This document shows, piece by piece, positions 11,667 through 23,776 of a DNA stretch of 64,000 nucleotides (position 1 is the stretch's first letter; the number at the start of each line of letters is the position of its first letter). The stretch is from Vicia villosa (lineage: Eukaryota > Streptophyta > Magnoliopsida > Fabales > Fabaceae). The notes beneath the pieces are model-generated. The model searched no databases. It saw nothing but the letters and a program-made list of their open reading frames with translations, and was not told where the DNA came from. A program made the translations under genes and the position numbers. The stretch is from NCBI RefSeq assembly GCF_029867415.1, contig NW_026705395.1, positions 1 to 64,000 on the forward strand, read 5' to 3'.

Positions 11667-12627
11667 AATTTTCCCACAATTGTAGTTTTGCACTGCGAGC
11701 AAAAATTATAAAAAAATTAAAATCAAAACAAAGAAACACACTGCAACATCTACTCATTCTAGGCTACAAACTCTTCTTCGGGTAAGGTTGCATCAATAGG
11801 TACTATTCTTGCACACTAAGGATATCGTAGGAACACAATTCTGCAATTGTGCGGTCATAAGCCTCTTGAACATCCAAACCACTTTGAATCATGTTATCAT
11901 ACCAAAGCCTAACTTACTCATCCTCCTTTTTACTCTTTTTCATTCTGGCGCAATCACATTAAGCCCGTTATCTCCAAACACTCATAATAAGGCTACCGCT
12001 TAATGAGTATGATCCTTTTTGCATGGGGTTCTAGTACCTAAGTGGTATACGCCTTTTATTTCCCAATTGTAACTGCAGGGATTTGGACAGTAATCCGCCC
12101 TACCAAGTTCAGCACCAGAAACCTCTGAACCAACTAAAAACGGGTCTTGAAATCTTTTTTTTATAGGTTCTACAATCGTTGGGTTAAGTGATCGGGTGAG
12201 ATTCACCAAACTTTGAAGGTGCATTCCTTTTCTTTCTTTTTTTTAAAAATAAAACTTGGATCACTCACTTATTTTCATCGGCTTCTTTACGTAAAGCACG
12301 TGTGAGATGAGGCCGACTAGAAAGATAAACTACTCAAGAGCTATTAGGGAATGAGAATTAAAGGCTATGTCATAACAGGTATCCAAAACAATTTCCATAC
12401 TCTGGAGACCTACCGTGTTAAAACGATACCGATCTTGTGAATATTGCCCACGTTTCCACAACTAACCTCATATTAACCTATAGCCTAAAACTTAAAACAA
12501 GAATTGTCCTCAATGAAAGAACATAAATATAAAATAAGAGTGCGAGAAAGGAAACAACACACCCGAGGAGTCAAGGAGGATAAGTGATCACATAAGCAAC
12601 CATTCCCAAAGAGAGATCATCTACATT
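11667..12627 (-). other. Athila unit 2, 3' untranslated part
   Basis: Near copy of 8586-9549, with the same ~87-bp deletion relative to units 3 and 4. Non-coding. Confidence 0.6.
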
Positions 12628-13604
12628 CTATTCTTCCAAAGTGGAGCTCTCATGGAGTAGCTTTGGATAATGTCCATTGAACTTGGAATTTATATTAGTG
12701 CTTTCGCCTTTTATTCCAGGTTCAAAGAAGAATCTTTGATAAGTAAAAGTGTCGAATAGGCATGTGATCATCTTTTCCACAACCTCAGAGATCAAACGAT
12801 TGAGGGGCTGCCTCACTACTTTTGTTTCACCTTCCATTTTAATTGAGACCCTATGCAAAATCATGGACGGGTTAATATCGGGAATTTCGGCCAATGTCCA
12901 CCCAATCCCCTTCTTATGCTTCTTCAAAACCTGCAAAAGCGTATTTTCATGATCACAATAAAGGTTAGAAGAAATTATAACCGGTAGCTTTTCATTCATC
13001 TCTAAATAAGCGTATTTCAATTTTTAGGAAGTTGCTTAAGCTCGGGGGAAGGTGGTTGGTCAATGGAAGGAGTGCTTGGGGCAGTCGGGATGTCAAGAGT
13101 ATCAGCTGCATGAACAACTTCATCGATAACAACACAAATGTTAGTGTTAGAACATGAGTAAACATCATCAAAATCAGACAGCGATGGAAAATCAGATGCA
13201 AGCAAATCATTACAAGTATCATCAACATTTTCAAAAAGCAACTCTATTTGAAAAACAAAATGCTCTTCCAAGGGTTGTTAGTTTGATCCTTGAGCTTGTT
13301 GCATGGCATTCATCAAAGTGGCAAGCTGTCCAATCTGTGTTTGCAAAGTCTGAAGAGTACAATCTATTTTTTGTTGATACTGGAGATTATTTACAGCCAT
13401 TTGTTTGACAATATCCTCTAGTGAAGGTTTGGAAGGTGCAGAGCACACAACCTGTAATTCTATCAAACGCTTATGTGGATCCTCACCTACAAAACCATTA
13501 AACCTAGGCAACAAATGTATTAAACCAGATTTCAATTCAAAAGGTACATCAACATCTTGAAACTCAATGCATAAACCATTATAGTTCGCACCAAGGGCAG
13601 CCAA
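12628..13604 (-). pseudogene. Athila-type gag/pol fusion remnant, unit 2
   Basis: Near-identical copy of the unit 1 remnant, with the same gag segment and the same in-frame TAA (13278-13280) at the codon that is CAA in unit 3. It also has a one-base loss near 13020, in the run encoding KNLKYA, which separates the acidic linker from the RT N-terminal segment; unit 1 reads through there. The shared stop and shared deletions link units 1 and 2 as sister copies. Confidence 0.85.
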
Positions 13605-13657
13605 AACTCAAGAACACTAAACCTATGACTATAATATCAGTTAATAATGACAAGAAT

Positions 13658-13674
13658 CTCCGGAAACAGCGCCA
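13658..13674 (-). promoter_or_regulatory. Athila unit 2 primer binding site
   Basis: Same sequence as the unit 1 site, next to LTR3. Confidence 0.65.
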
Positions 13675-13677
13675 ATT

Positions 13678-14461
13678 TGATCCGTTGTTGCGCACGAATC
13701 AAAAACGAGTATTTATAAAAATTGTAGTGTAATGGTAACGACAACTCGTTTATCGTTCTCACAAGGATTCTTGTTGATTATCAACCAATGGAAAGTCGAT
13801 TTAGGGGGATTTGTTTTAGATTTCGATTACAAAAAATGGAGAAGATCAGTTATTATAAAAAAGTGATCATTTGAATAAGCTGAAACGAATCAACCCACTG
13901 TATCAGCTTTCGACTTATCATTGATCCCTATAAAATTCCAATTCCCAAAACGGGTCAGATCCTATTCGATTACAAAAACTACTGAAAAGCACAATAGAAA
14001 TTATACGAAGTCTGCCCTGAATTCCGGATGAAGCAAACGGATTAAAAAATATTGTGAATTAAGCAAACATAATATGATCGAACGTGATAATGCAAAAGCT
14101 ACACTAACACGAAATTGATTCAAGAACAGACAACAATCAAATTAAAGATTTCAATCATATAAAAACAATTAAATTAAGCAAGCAATTATAATTATAGACT
14201 GGATCAAAAGAACAAATTAATGGAAAATTATAAAAGAACCTCAAAGCGGCATCCGATTACAGTGGATTGATCCTCGGGATTTAGTTCTCCATTACAATTG
14301 TCAAAAACTCCCAATAATTTGTAAAGAACAACCTCTAATGAAAAATAACGGCTGCTTAGGTAAAATGGGAGAGACAAGAATTCGGGTTATAAAAACATTA
14401 TAAAATACAAAAATAAGACAAGCAAACCATAGAAATGTATAAGTAAAAAATGTACTGATCA
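13678..14461 (-). repeat. Athila array LTR3, internally deleted
   Basis: 784 bp, lacking about 282 bp relative to LTR2. The junction is at cgggttat/aaaaacattat near 14390, with a short A/T microhomology. Its 3' end (tgtactgatca) is intact. Confidence 0.85.
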
Positions 14462-15544
14462 AATTTTCCCACACTTGTAGTTTTGCACTGCGAGCAAAAA
14501 TTATAAAAAAATTAAAATCAAAACAAAGAAACACACTGCAACATCTACTCATTCTAGGCTACAAACTCTTCTTCGGGTAAGGTTGCATCAATAGGTACTA
14601 TTCTTGCACACTAAGGATATCGTAGGAACACAATTCTGCAATTGTGCGGTCATAAGCCTCTTGAACATCCAAACCACTTTGAATCATGTTATCATACCAA
14701 AGCCTAACTTACTCATCCTCCTTTTTACTCTTTTTCATTCTGGCGCAATCACATTAAGCCCGTTATCTCCAAACACTCATAATAAGGCTACCGCTTAATG
14801 AGTATGATCCTTTTTGCATGGGGTTCTAGTACCTAAGTGGTATACGCCTTTTATTTCCCAATTGTAACTGCGGGGATTTGGACAGTAATCCGCCCTACCA
14901 AGTTCAGCACCAGAAACCTCTGAACCAACTAAAAACGGGTCTTGAAATTTTTTTATATAGGTTCTACAATCGTTGGGTTAAGTGATCGGGTGAGATTCAC
15001 CAAAATTTGAAGGTGCATTCCTTTTCTTTCTTTTTTTTTAAAAATAAAACTTGGATCACTCACTTATTTTTATCGGCTTCCTTACGTAGAGCATGTGTGA
15101 GATGGTGCCGACTACAAAGATAAACTACTCAAGAGCTATTAGAGAATGAGTATTCTAGGCTATGTCATAACAAGTATCCAAAACAATTTCCATACTCAGG
15201 AGAACTACGGTGTTAAAATGATACCGATCTTGTGAACTTTTCCCACGTCTCCATAACTAACCTCATATTAACCTATAGCCTAAAACTTTCAAAAGAAGCA
15301 TTTTTTTAATTAACTAAAAACAAAAAAAACAACGAACAAAAGCGAAGAAAATAAATGATTCCCTCCCCACACTTAAAACAAGCATTCTCCTCAATGAAAG
15401 AACATAAATATAAAATCAGAGTGAGTGAAAGGAAAGAACACACCCGAGGAGTCAAGGAGGATAAGTGATCACATAAGAAACGTTTCCCAAAGAGAGATCT
15501 TCTACATTCTCTTCTTCCAAAGTGGACCTCTCATGTAGTAGATT
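14462..15544 (-). other. Athila unit 3, 3' untranslated part
   Basis: Homologous to the 3' part of the other units. It keeps the ~87-bp stretch (about 15288-15374) that units 1 and 2 lost, including ccctccccacactt, on the minus strand a second purine tract of the PPT type. Confidence 0.6.
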
Positions 15545-16227
15545 TAGCAATAGTATTGAAGACACTCTTCAAGACACAATACTTGATCTTGCTTCAGAGC
15601 TTCAATCAAGAACATAATACTCAACTCTTACCTACAGGTTTCGAGTGAGAACAAAAACTTCTCTTACCTACAGGTTTAGAGAAGGGCATGGCAGCCATCC
15701 CACAACCTGGGTGGTCTACCTTTACAAACCCTAATGACTACATTATGTTTGCATACACAACTATGTTACAAAGGTTTCTTTTTATAACCTATTCCCAACT
15801 AGACTTGGGCTTACAATCGCAACATTACTAGCTATTACAAATCTGCAGATTTCTACTGCTAAAAGAAAGGACTTTAATCATAAGTTTCCTAATTTATCTC
15901 CTAAATTAAAAACTGCTGAATCTTCAAAATTCTGATTTGATTCTTCATTATTCTGACTTGATTCTTTTGACCTTAAAATCTTCGCCACATAGGATTACAT
16001 AATATTCCATAGAACATTTTGTATCTATTGAGTATCAAACTGAATCTTCATGTTCCAGTTCTGCAGGCGCGATGTCATGAGTTGATGTCATGACATTCCA
16101 TATAACATCTTGCTTTTGTACCTGTTTTGTTCTTTTATTTTTGCAAGACTTATACATTCTATTACATATTGCTGCTATTATATTTTAACCAAACATAGAT
16201 GCTAATCAGCCAATAAAAACATCAACA
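15545..16227 (-). mobile_element. Truncated copia (SIRE-like) LTR inside Athila unit 3
   Basis: Diverged match to the LTRs of array D (for example 23100-23776): acttgatcttgcttca, ctcttacctacaggtttcga, cccacaacctgggtggtcta, gcaggcgcgatgtcatga, and a terminal end reading ccaataaaaacatcaaca against ccaataaaagcactaaca. Only about 680 bp is present; the part nearest the LTR 3' end is missing. It replaces the RT-fragment region of the host unit, so insertion and deletion occurred together or in succession. The left boundary is approximate. Confidence 0.85.
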
Positions 16228-16733
16228 CAAATGTTAGTGTCTGTACAATCAGAACATGAGTAATCATCATCAAAATCAGACAGTGATGGGAAATCATATG
16301 CAAGCAAATCATTACAAGATTCATCAACATTTTTCAGAAAGCAACTCTATTTAAAAAACAGAATGCTCTTCCAAGGGTTGTTGGTTTGATCCTTGAGCTT
16401 GCTGCATGGCATTCATCAAAGTGGAAAGTTGTCCAATCTGTGTTTGCAACGTCTGAAGAGTAGAATCTATTTGTTGTTGATACTAAAGATTATTTGCAGC
16501 CATCTGTTAGACAATATCCTCTAGTGAAGGTTCGGAAGGTGCAGAGCACACAACATGGAATTCATTCAAATGCTTATGCGGATTCTCACCTGCAAACCAT
16601 TAAACCAAGGCAACAAATGTATTAAACCAGATTTCAATTCAAAAGGTACATCAACATCAGGATACTCAATGCATAAACCATTATAGTTCGCAGCAAGGGC
16701 AACCAACTGCCTTGAAGTTCTTTGTTCAGTCAT
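16228..16733 (-). pseudogene. Athila-type gag remnant, unit 3 (longest gag N-terminus)
   Basis: The minus-strand ATG (complement of 16731-16733) opens MTEQRTSRQLVALAANYN, followed by the same FELKSGLIHLLP segment as the other units. There is then a frame break near 16590, the SLEDIV and LQTQIGQLSTLMNAM stretch, QGSNQQPLEEH and the acidic linker. The codon at 16381-16383 reads CAA (Gln) where units 1 and 2 have TAA, so this copy keeps the older state. Other stops and frameshifts make it non-functional. Confidence 0.8.
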
Positions 16734-17167
16734 GTTATCAACAAATACATAAATACCAACTATGTCCCAAACAGTCAAAAACAAATAGAAAGAATGAAAA
16801 CGATTAAATTAAATTCAGAAAAATATAAAAACATAAAATTTCATCTAATTAGACGAAATAAGAATTATGGAAAAAAAATTGGATTTTTTCGAAACAGCAA
16901 AAACAGTAAAAAATTAATTTAAAATAGAAAAAAATAGGAATTTGGAGATTTGAGGTTGCATTCCCTAACTCTTTTAAAGTATGGGAGTATAGATCGCATA
17001 ATTTTTCTGCTTCCAGTAGGCAAAAATGTTTTACAATCAGACTCAATTTTTCCAAAAACTGAATTTTTTGACTCTAAACGCGGATTGGCCAAAACCGCGA
17101 GGAAACTACGGCCTAAACTCGAGAACACTAAACCTATGACTCTAATATTAGTTAAGAACGACAAGAA
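16734..17167 (-). other. Athila unit 3 leader, absent from units 1 and 2
   Basis: About 410 bp between gag and PBS, AT-rich and non-coding. In units 1 and 2 the sequence jumps from the gag region (gcagccaaaa) directly to ctcgagaacactaaac, which here lies at 17117. Confidence 0.7.
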
Positions 17168-17184
17168 TCCCCGGCAGCGGTACA
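17168..17184 (-). promoter_or_regulatory. Athila unit 3 primer binding site
   Basis: Minus strand tgtaccgctgccgggga; its second half matches the tRNA-Asp-type PBS better than units 1 and 2. Confidence 0.65.
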
Positions 17185-17188
17185 AATT

Positions 17189-18270
17189 TTATCCATGGTT
17201 GCGCACGAATCAAAAACGAGTATTTTTAAAAGCTGAAGTGTAACGGTAACGACAACTCGGATATCGTTCTCACAAGTATTCTTGTTGATTATCAACCAAT
17301 GGTAAGTCGATTTAGGGGGGTTTGTTTTAGATTTCGATTACAAAAAATGGAGAAGATAAGTGATTGTAAAAAAGTGATAGTTTGAATAAGCTGAAACGAA
17401 TCAACCTACTGTATCAGCTTTCGACTTATCATTGATCCCTATAAAATTCCAATTCCCTAAACGGGTCTGATCCTATTCAATTACAAAAACTACTGACAAG
17501 CACAATAGCAATTATATGAAGTCTGCCCTGAATTCCAGATGAAGCAAACAGATTAAAAACTATTGTGAATAAAGAAAACACAATATGATCGAACATGATA
17601 ATGTAAAAGCTACACTAATCACGAAATTGATTCAAGAATAGGCAACAATGATATTAAAGAATTCAATCATATAAAAACAATTAAATTAAGCAAGCAATTG
17701 TAATTATAGACTGGATTCAAAAGAATAGATTAATGGAAAATTATAAAAGAACCTCAAAGCGGCATCCGATTACAGTGGATTGATCCTCGGGATTTAGTTC
17801 TCCATCACAATTGTCAAAAACTCCCAATAATTCGTAAAGAAGAACCTCTAATGAATAATAGCGGCTGCTTAGATAAAATGGGAGAGACAAGAATTCGGGT
17901 CATAACCCAACTGAGTCAAACAGACATAACCTAGGCCCAAACTAATCGACCCAAAACTAAATAAAACTAGTGCTCCAGCTTCAAACGAAACTATAGAAAA
18001 TATTCATTTTGAATCTGTTTTTGTCTCCAACACGATAATTGTAGCTCTTTCTCTTAGCTTTCCGATGATTACAAGAAAGCATCGATCGGATTCCCGGAGC
18101 TCAAGGTATGATGGTTTCCATGCAGACTGCTAGCTGAAAATTAAATACGAAAATCAAATAACGATAAAAATAAAATATAAAAACATTATAAAATATAAAA
18201 ATAAGACAAGCAAACCATGGAAATGTACAAGTACAAACATAGAGGAATGTGCATCAAAATGCACTGATCA
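17189..18270 (-). repeat. Athila array LTR4
   Basis: About 1082 bp, from ttatccatggttgcgcacga to gcactgatca, then the PPT complement. The start is approximate because the terminal bases have diverged. Confidence 0.8.
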
Positions 18271-19382
18271 AATTCCCCCACACTTGAACTTTTGCACTCC
18301 GAGCAAAAATTATAAAAAAAATTAAAATCAAAACAAAGAAACACACTCCAACATCTACTCATTCTAGGCTACAAACTCTTCTTCGGTTAAGGTTGCATCA
18401 ATAGGTACTAATCTTGCACACTATGGATCTCGTAGGAACACAATTCCACAATTCTGCGGTCATAAGCCTCCTGAACATACAAACCACTTCGAATCTTGTT
18501 ATTATCTCAAAGCCTAACTTACTCATCCTCCTTTTTACTCTTTTTCATTCTGGCGCAATCACATTAAGCCCGTTATCTCCACAAACTCATACTAAGTCTA
18601 CCGGTTAGTGACTCTGATCCTTTTTGCATGGGGTTCTGTTACCTAAGTGGTATACCCCTTTTATTTCCTAATTGTAGCTGCGGGGATCGGACCGTAATCC
18701 GTCCTACCAAGTTCAGCACCAGAAACCTCTGAACCAACTAAAAAACGGGTCTTGAAATCATTTTTTATAGGTTCTACAATCGTTGGGTTAAGTAACCGGG
18801 TGAGGGTCGCCAAACTTAGAAGGTGCATTCCTTTTCTTTCTTTTTTTTTAAAATAAAACTTGGATCACTCACTTATTTTCATCGGCTTCCTTAAATAGAG
18901 CATGTGTGAGATGGTGCCGACTGCAAAGATAAACTACTCAAGAGCTATTAGAGAATGAGAATTCAAGGCTATGTCATAACAAGTATCCAAAACAATTTCC
19001 ATACTCAGGAGACCTACGGTGTTAAAACGATACCGGTCGTTGTGAATTTTTCCCACGTCTCCACAACTAACCTCATATTAATCTATAGCCTAAAACTTTC
19101 AAAAGAAGCATTTTTTGAATTAACTAAAAACAAAACAAAACAACGAACAAAAGCGAAGAAAACAAATGATTCCCTCCACCACACTTAAAACAAGCATTGT
19201 CCTCAATGAAAGAACATAAATATGAAATAAGAGTGAGAGAAAGGAAAAAAAAACTCGAAGAGTCAAGGAGGATAAGTGATCACATAAGAAACCTTTCCCA
19301 AACAGAGATCTTCTACATTCTCTTCTTCCAAAGTGGAGCTCTCATTGAACTCTGAATTTATATTAGTGCCTTCGCCTTTTAT
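18271..19382 (-). other. Athila unit 4, 3' untranslated part
   Basis: Homologous to the 3' part of units 1-3; like unit 3 it keeps the ~87-bp stretch (19097-19190 area). No coding content. Confidence 0.6.
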
Positions 19383-19815
19383 TCATGGATCAAAGAAGAA
19401 TCTTCGATAAGTAAAAGTGTCGAATACGCATGTCATCTTCTTTTCCACAACCTCAGAGATCAAAAGATTGAGAGGCTGCTTCACTACTTTTTTTTCACCT
19501 TCCACTTCAATTGAGACCATATGCAAAATCATGGACGGGCTAATATCGGGAATGTCGGCCAATGTCCACCCAATCGCCTTCTTATGCTTCTTCGAAACCT
19601 GCAAAAGCTTATTTTCGTGGTCAAAATCAAGGTTAGAAGAAATTATTACCGGTAGCTTTTCATTCATATTTAAATAAGCGTATTTCAAATTTTCAAGAAG
19701 TTGCTTCAGCTCGGGGGAAGGTGGCTGCTCAATGGAAGGAGTGCTCAATGTCAAGAGTATTAACTGCATGAATAGCTTCATCGATAACAACTTCACCTAT
19801 AGTAAATATGTTACA
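19383..19815 (-). pseudogene. Athila-type RT N-terminal remnant, unit 4, cut by Ogre C
   Basis: Carries PPSPELKQLLENLKYAYL, LPVIISSNL and HKKAIGWTLADIPDISPS, the last closer to the usual ISPS form than units 1 and 2. The frame is lost in the acidic linker, and the unit ends at 19815 where the Ogre C LTR starts. The gag part is not in the window. Confidence 0.8.
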
Positions 19816-21349
19816 TGTAATACCCTAATTTTGACCCCCCTAATATATCACATCACCTGACATGTCACAGATCTCCCAGTCAGATCAATAAAGATACCTA
19901 GAGCAATCACCTATTCACAAGGTATTCTATTGGGGTTTCCTGTCTATGAAATCCAGGCAAAGGATCAATCAATAATCAACATGATCCTCAATACAATCAT
20001 AGAGGTCAAGATGTTTCATCCATCTCAAAATGATTTCCAACCTCAGGGCATTGAGCCTTCAGTTCATCAGTGCAACTAGATTAGGGTTTTAAGATCCTTA
20101 GATACTGCAATCAAGATTTCATCTTGGAAGAGCTTCAGGCCTCAAAGCATGGTTCAGACATCTCAAATGACTTCACATGCTTCCATCATCAATGTCTAAA
20201 GCAAAATGTACTTTAATTCAAGATCAACAATTCTCAGATTCATCTGGACAACAAAATTAGGGTTTTGACCTAATTCTTCTAGACGATTGACTTTTCACCA
20301 GGACATGGCCCCATCACCCAAACCATGATTCAAAGACCTCTAATATTTTAATAAAATCCATTCGCTTCATTCATTTGAGGAGGAGGGCTTGATTCATCAC
20401 AAAAATCCAAGATTACCCTTCTTCAGGAAAAAGTCAACTATACAGGATTGGCTTTGACTTTTAAGAATTTTGGTCAACCATGGACTTTCAAGGATCAATA
20501 TCATCAACATATGATTATTAAATTCAATCAAGAATAAAAAAGTCAACAAAAGTCAAAGTTAGGGTTTTTAAAGGCATTTTGGGAACTCAAAATTTTGCCT
20601 ACACACTCAAAAATCTCCCAACACGAAAATTGTAGATCATGACAAAGTAAACAACTTATCACAATGCAACTTTTGGCTAAAAATGATTATTTTGAGACAT
20701 TTTGGTCTAGTAAGGTTTATGTTCAAAACACTTAGAAAATTTAAGTGTTTTAAACCTAGTTTTTCTTCCAACTTTAGGGCCAATTTTAAAAAATTTCCCA
20801 AGTGAATCTGAAGAAACACAAAACTAATGAATTGAAGTATATACCCAGGGATTTCCAAATTATACTCAACCATCTCCAAATTCATTTTGAGTAGAAAGTT
20901 ATGCATGGTCAAAATTGGGAATTTGAAGTTGTTTCAAGCCATGACCAATTTTGGCATCTTACCTATTTTATGCAAATGCTTCTACTAAATGGTTCTACAT
21001 GACACCTAATACATCAATAGAGATTCCATGTATTCATTTTCATCATTGCATAAGGATTGAAGAATATTACCAAAAAACAAAGACATGTGATTATGTAATG
21101 ATTGCATTTGGGAATTTATGGGAAATGAGTGAATTACCGAAGGAATCTCTTCCCAACCAATTAGAGCTCACTTCTGAAATAGAATTATCCCCTAAGATCA
21201 TACAAGATCGATGGCTAGGGAGTTGATCAAGTGGAATCAAAATTGTCATCATTGCATTTTGGATATTCTTTGAATTTCTTCATGACCAAGTAACTCAAAA
21301 TGACTTCACTAAGTTAGCTCACTCCCTCAACTACTCTGATCACTTTTCC

Positions 21350-21357
21350 TATAAATA
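21350..21357 (+). promoter_or_regulatory. TATA box of Ogre C LTR
   Basis: tataaata in a cttttcctataaatagaag context, about 1.53 kb into the LTR. It is the best plant TATA element in this LTR; transcription would start some 30 bases downstream. Confidence 0.6.
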
Positions 21358-22309
21358 GAAGTGCTCTTCTCACTACTAGACACACCAAAGCAACTACAAT
21401 TCTTTCTTTCTCCTTCTCTCCCTCTTGCTTATTATTTTCTTAGGCTCTTTGGCAAGCAGAATCAAATTCTTCAAACCAAAGCTCTTCCTTTGAAAGTAAG
21501 CCTTCTAACATCTTAAGGAGGTTCATTAGGAGTGATCCAAGCACCTGAAACACTTCTGCAAGTGGAGGATCACCATCTCCACTTTCAACTTGGGGCTTAA
21601 AGAAGAGAGGTTGTGTAGAGCAATTCAGAGGGTGTCAATCAAGTTTGAACATATCAACATTTTCCTTGGGGTGTAGTGAAGCTATCCAGACGCTTGCAAC
21701 ACTTCTGTAAGTGCAGAATCAACATCCCCAATTCTCACTTGGAGCTCATATAAGTGGGGTCGAGCTGAACAATTCAGAAGGAATCAAAGGGAAATAAGCA
21801 TCCAGTTAGCATCAGGGAGCTACTAGGAAGCTTTTGCAATCACTCATTCCTTAGTGTGAGCTCTCCACCATAGTCATCGAGCTTCATTTTTAGAGGAAAA
21901 TTTTCAGACTCTGTCTCTATAACTCATGCACTCTTTTCAGTATAGCTCGATACCAGTTTGTTCAGCATCATCAGAAGATTAAAAACCCTCTATCATCATT
22001 CATTTATTCATCGTATTCATCATTTAATTTTAGTTTTAGGGTTTATGTGTTCTTAGTGTTTATGCTAAAATTCACTAGATACACTTAGAATAAATAATTT
22101 CTGACCCATGATCGTGTTCCTCGTCCAAAAGCGAGCAAGTGTGATGTTTGAATCATTCAATTTGGTTGAGAATTGAGAGAGATAGGATTTCCAGAATTGA
22201 GTGATGGGAGGTTGAAGATGATGATGGCCATGGCGCGCCATTTTCAAATTCTCAGGGCGAAGTTTATAATATTTTGAATGGTTTGCGTGTTAATTCATGA
22301 ATTCATTGT

Positions 22310-22370
22310 TAGCTCACTTAGCCACAACACGCGTCCAAATTCTTGCCACAAGATCTGGGGTTCGATCCCC
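22310..22370 (+). other. tRNA-like module 1 in Ogre C LTR
   Basis: An A-box-like tagctcacttagc (22310-22322) and a perfect B-box ggttcgatccc (22359-22369). The latter lies in a T-arm-like hairpin with a GGGG/CCCC stem and a 7-base ttcgatc loop. No full cloverleaf was found, so it is not called a tRNA gene. Confidence 0.5.
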
Positions 22371-22460
22371 CCTCAGACCTTTTATTTTCCATATTTTCCA
22401 AAAGAAACTTTACCCTTTTATTTTCCAATATTATCAAATGGATGCATACTTTTATCACAC

Positions 22461-22524
22461 TGGGCTTGTAGCACAGTTGGCTCTACTTTGTGTTGACCTC
22501 CCATGTGACATGGGTTCAACTCTT
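22461..22524 (+). other. tRNA-like module 2 in Ogre C LTR
   Basis: An A-box-like tagcacagttgg (22469-22480) and a B-box-like ggttcaactc (22513-22522), with the spacing of a tRNA gene, about 90 bp after module 1. Confidence 0.45.
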
Positions 22525-22571
22525 GCTGAAAACAAAAACAAACATTTATGCTATTTTTCTTTTAATTTTTT

Positions 22572-22576
22572 CTTCA
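22572..22576 (+). repeat. Left target site of copia array D
   Basis: cttca here and cttta at 56362-56366: a 5-bp duplication with one change, at the two points where the Ogre C LTR is interrupted and resumes. Confidence 0.6.
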
Positions 22577-23776
22577 TGAAAATTCTGGTATGACAGACTC
22601 GGATGTCAATCCTGATGTCAAGACATATGATCTGTTATTAATGTAGCACAAGCAGAATAGAAGGATCCCCCATTATTTAATTTCTCTTAGAGAAGAGTCA
22701 ATGAGACCTGGGATAACACATGTTCAACATACATAACTAGATTAAAAATTTACATGGTTCTGTATAGGAACAACTAACACTTCCGAACCTGATGTTATAA
22801 ACAAAGTCATAACATCCATAACTGAACAAATAATGCAGAAGATAAATAACACAGTTAATTGTTAACCCAGTTCGGTCTAACTACCTACTCTGGGGGCTAC
22901 CAAGCCAGGAAGAAGATTCCACTATCAGTAGTACTATTTTATATAAACAACCTCTGGTTTATAGATAAACAACCTCTGGTTTACCTAGTCACTACCCAAT
23001 GCAATCTCTATCTCAGAACTCCATCCAAGATAAGAAAACCTCTGCTCACTCCCTGGTGATACCTAACTGTTACAACCCTGCAACAACTATTTACACAATT
23101 AACAATGAACACATACTTGATCTTGCTTCACAGCTTCAACCAAGCTTACAATACTCAACTCTTACCTACAGGTTTCGAGTGAGGACAATCACTTCTCTAA
23201 CCTACAGGTTTCCAGATGGACAAGGAAGCCATCCCACAACCTGGGTGGTCTACCTATAGAAACCCTAATGATTACATCGTTAAAACCAGTTTTTTTATCT
23301 TTTCTAGGTTACAAAAGTTTCCTATTTATAACCTGATCCCAGTTGGACCTGGGCTTACAAATCGCAGCACTCTTGCTGTTACAAATATGCAGAAAATATT
23401 CTGCTACAAATAAGGTCTTTCAATCCTTAGTTTCCTAAATTAGAAACTGCTGAATCCAATCTTCTGATCTGATTCTTCCTGAATCTTCAATATTCTGATC
23501 TGATTCTTCAATTATTCTTTTGACCTTTAAATATGCGCCACATAGGATTACATAATATTCACATAGAATATTCTCTATCTGTTAAGTACAAACTGAATCT
23601 TCCTTCCAGTTCTGCAGGCGCGATGTCATGAGTTGATGTCATGACATTACATCTAACATCTTGCTTGTACCTGTTTTATTCTTTATAAACTTGCAAGATT
23701 CACATTAATATTATGTTTTACTGCTATGATGTTTTAGTCAAACATAGATACCAATCAGCCAATAAAAGCACTAACA
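22577..23776 (-). repeat. Copia array LTR a (outermost, 3' LTR)
   Basis: 1200 bp, about 33 longer than the others owing to an extra ttctcttagagaagagtcaa stretch near 22680. TATA complement at 23331-23341. Shares with LTR e several bases that LTRs b-d lack. Confidence 0.9.

Larger units (their letters stand above)
7497..19815 (-). mobile_element. Athila-derived non-autonomous element, tandem array (4 LTRs, 4 internal regions)
   Basis: Order on + coordinates: LTR1, int1, LTR2, int2, LTR3, int3, LTR4, int4 (truncated by Ogre C). Coding remnants, the tRNA-Asp-like PBS and the PPT (aagtgtgggggaatt, minus strand) all agree on minus orientation. Units 1 and 2 repeat at about 3.08 kb. Internal regions keep only part of gag, the RT N-terminus and a short pol C-terminal scrap, so the family is an internal-deletion derivative. 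The left flank is cccat (7492-7496); the right end is missing, so no target duplication can be checked. Confidence 0.85.
19816..22576 (+). repeat. Ogre C 5' LTR, first part
   Basis: 2761 bp with LTR start, promoter region and two tRNA-like modules near its right end. Joined to 56367-59373, the LTR would be about 5.77 kb, within the 5-6 kb reported for pea Ogre LTRs. Confidence 0.85.

Noticed and set aside
22310..22524. Functional tRNA genes
   Set aside because: A- and B-box-like sequences are present, but I could not build an acceptor stem plus D and anticodon arms.
22859..23413. Repeated + strand ORFs of 65-86 codons in every copia LTR
   Set aside because: They lie in LTR sequence opposite to the element's orientation and overlap each other in different frames; repetition reflects the array.
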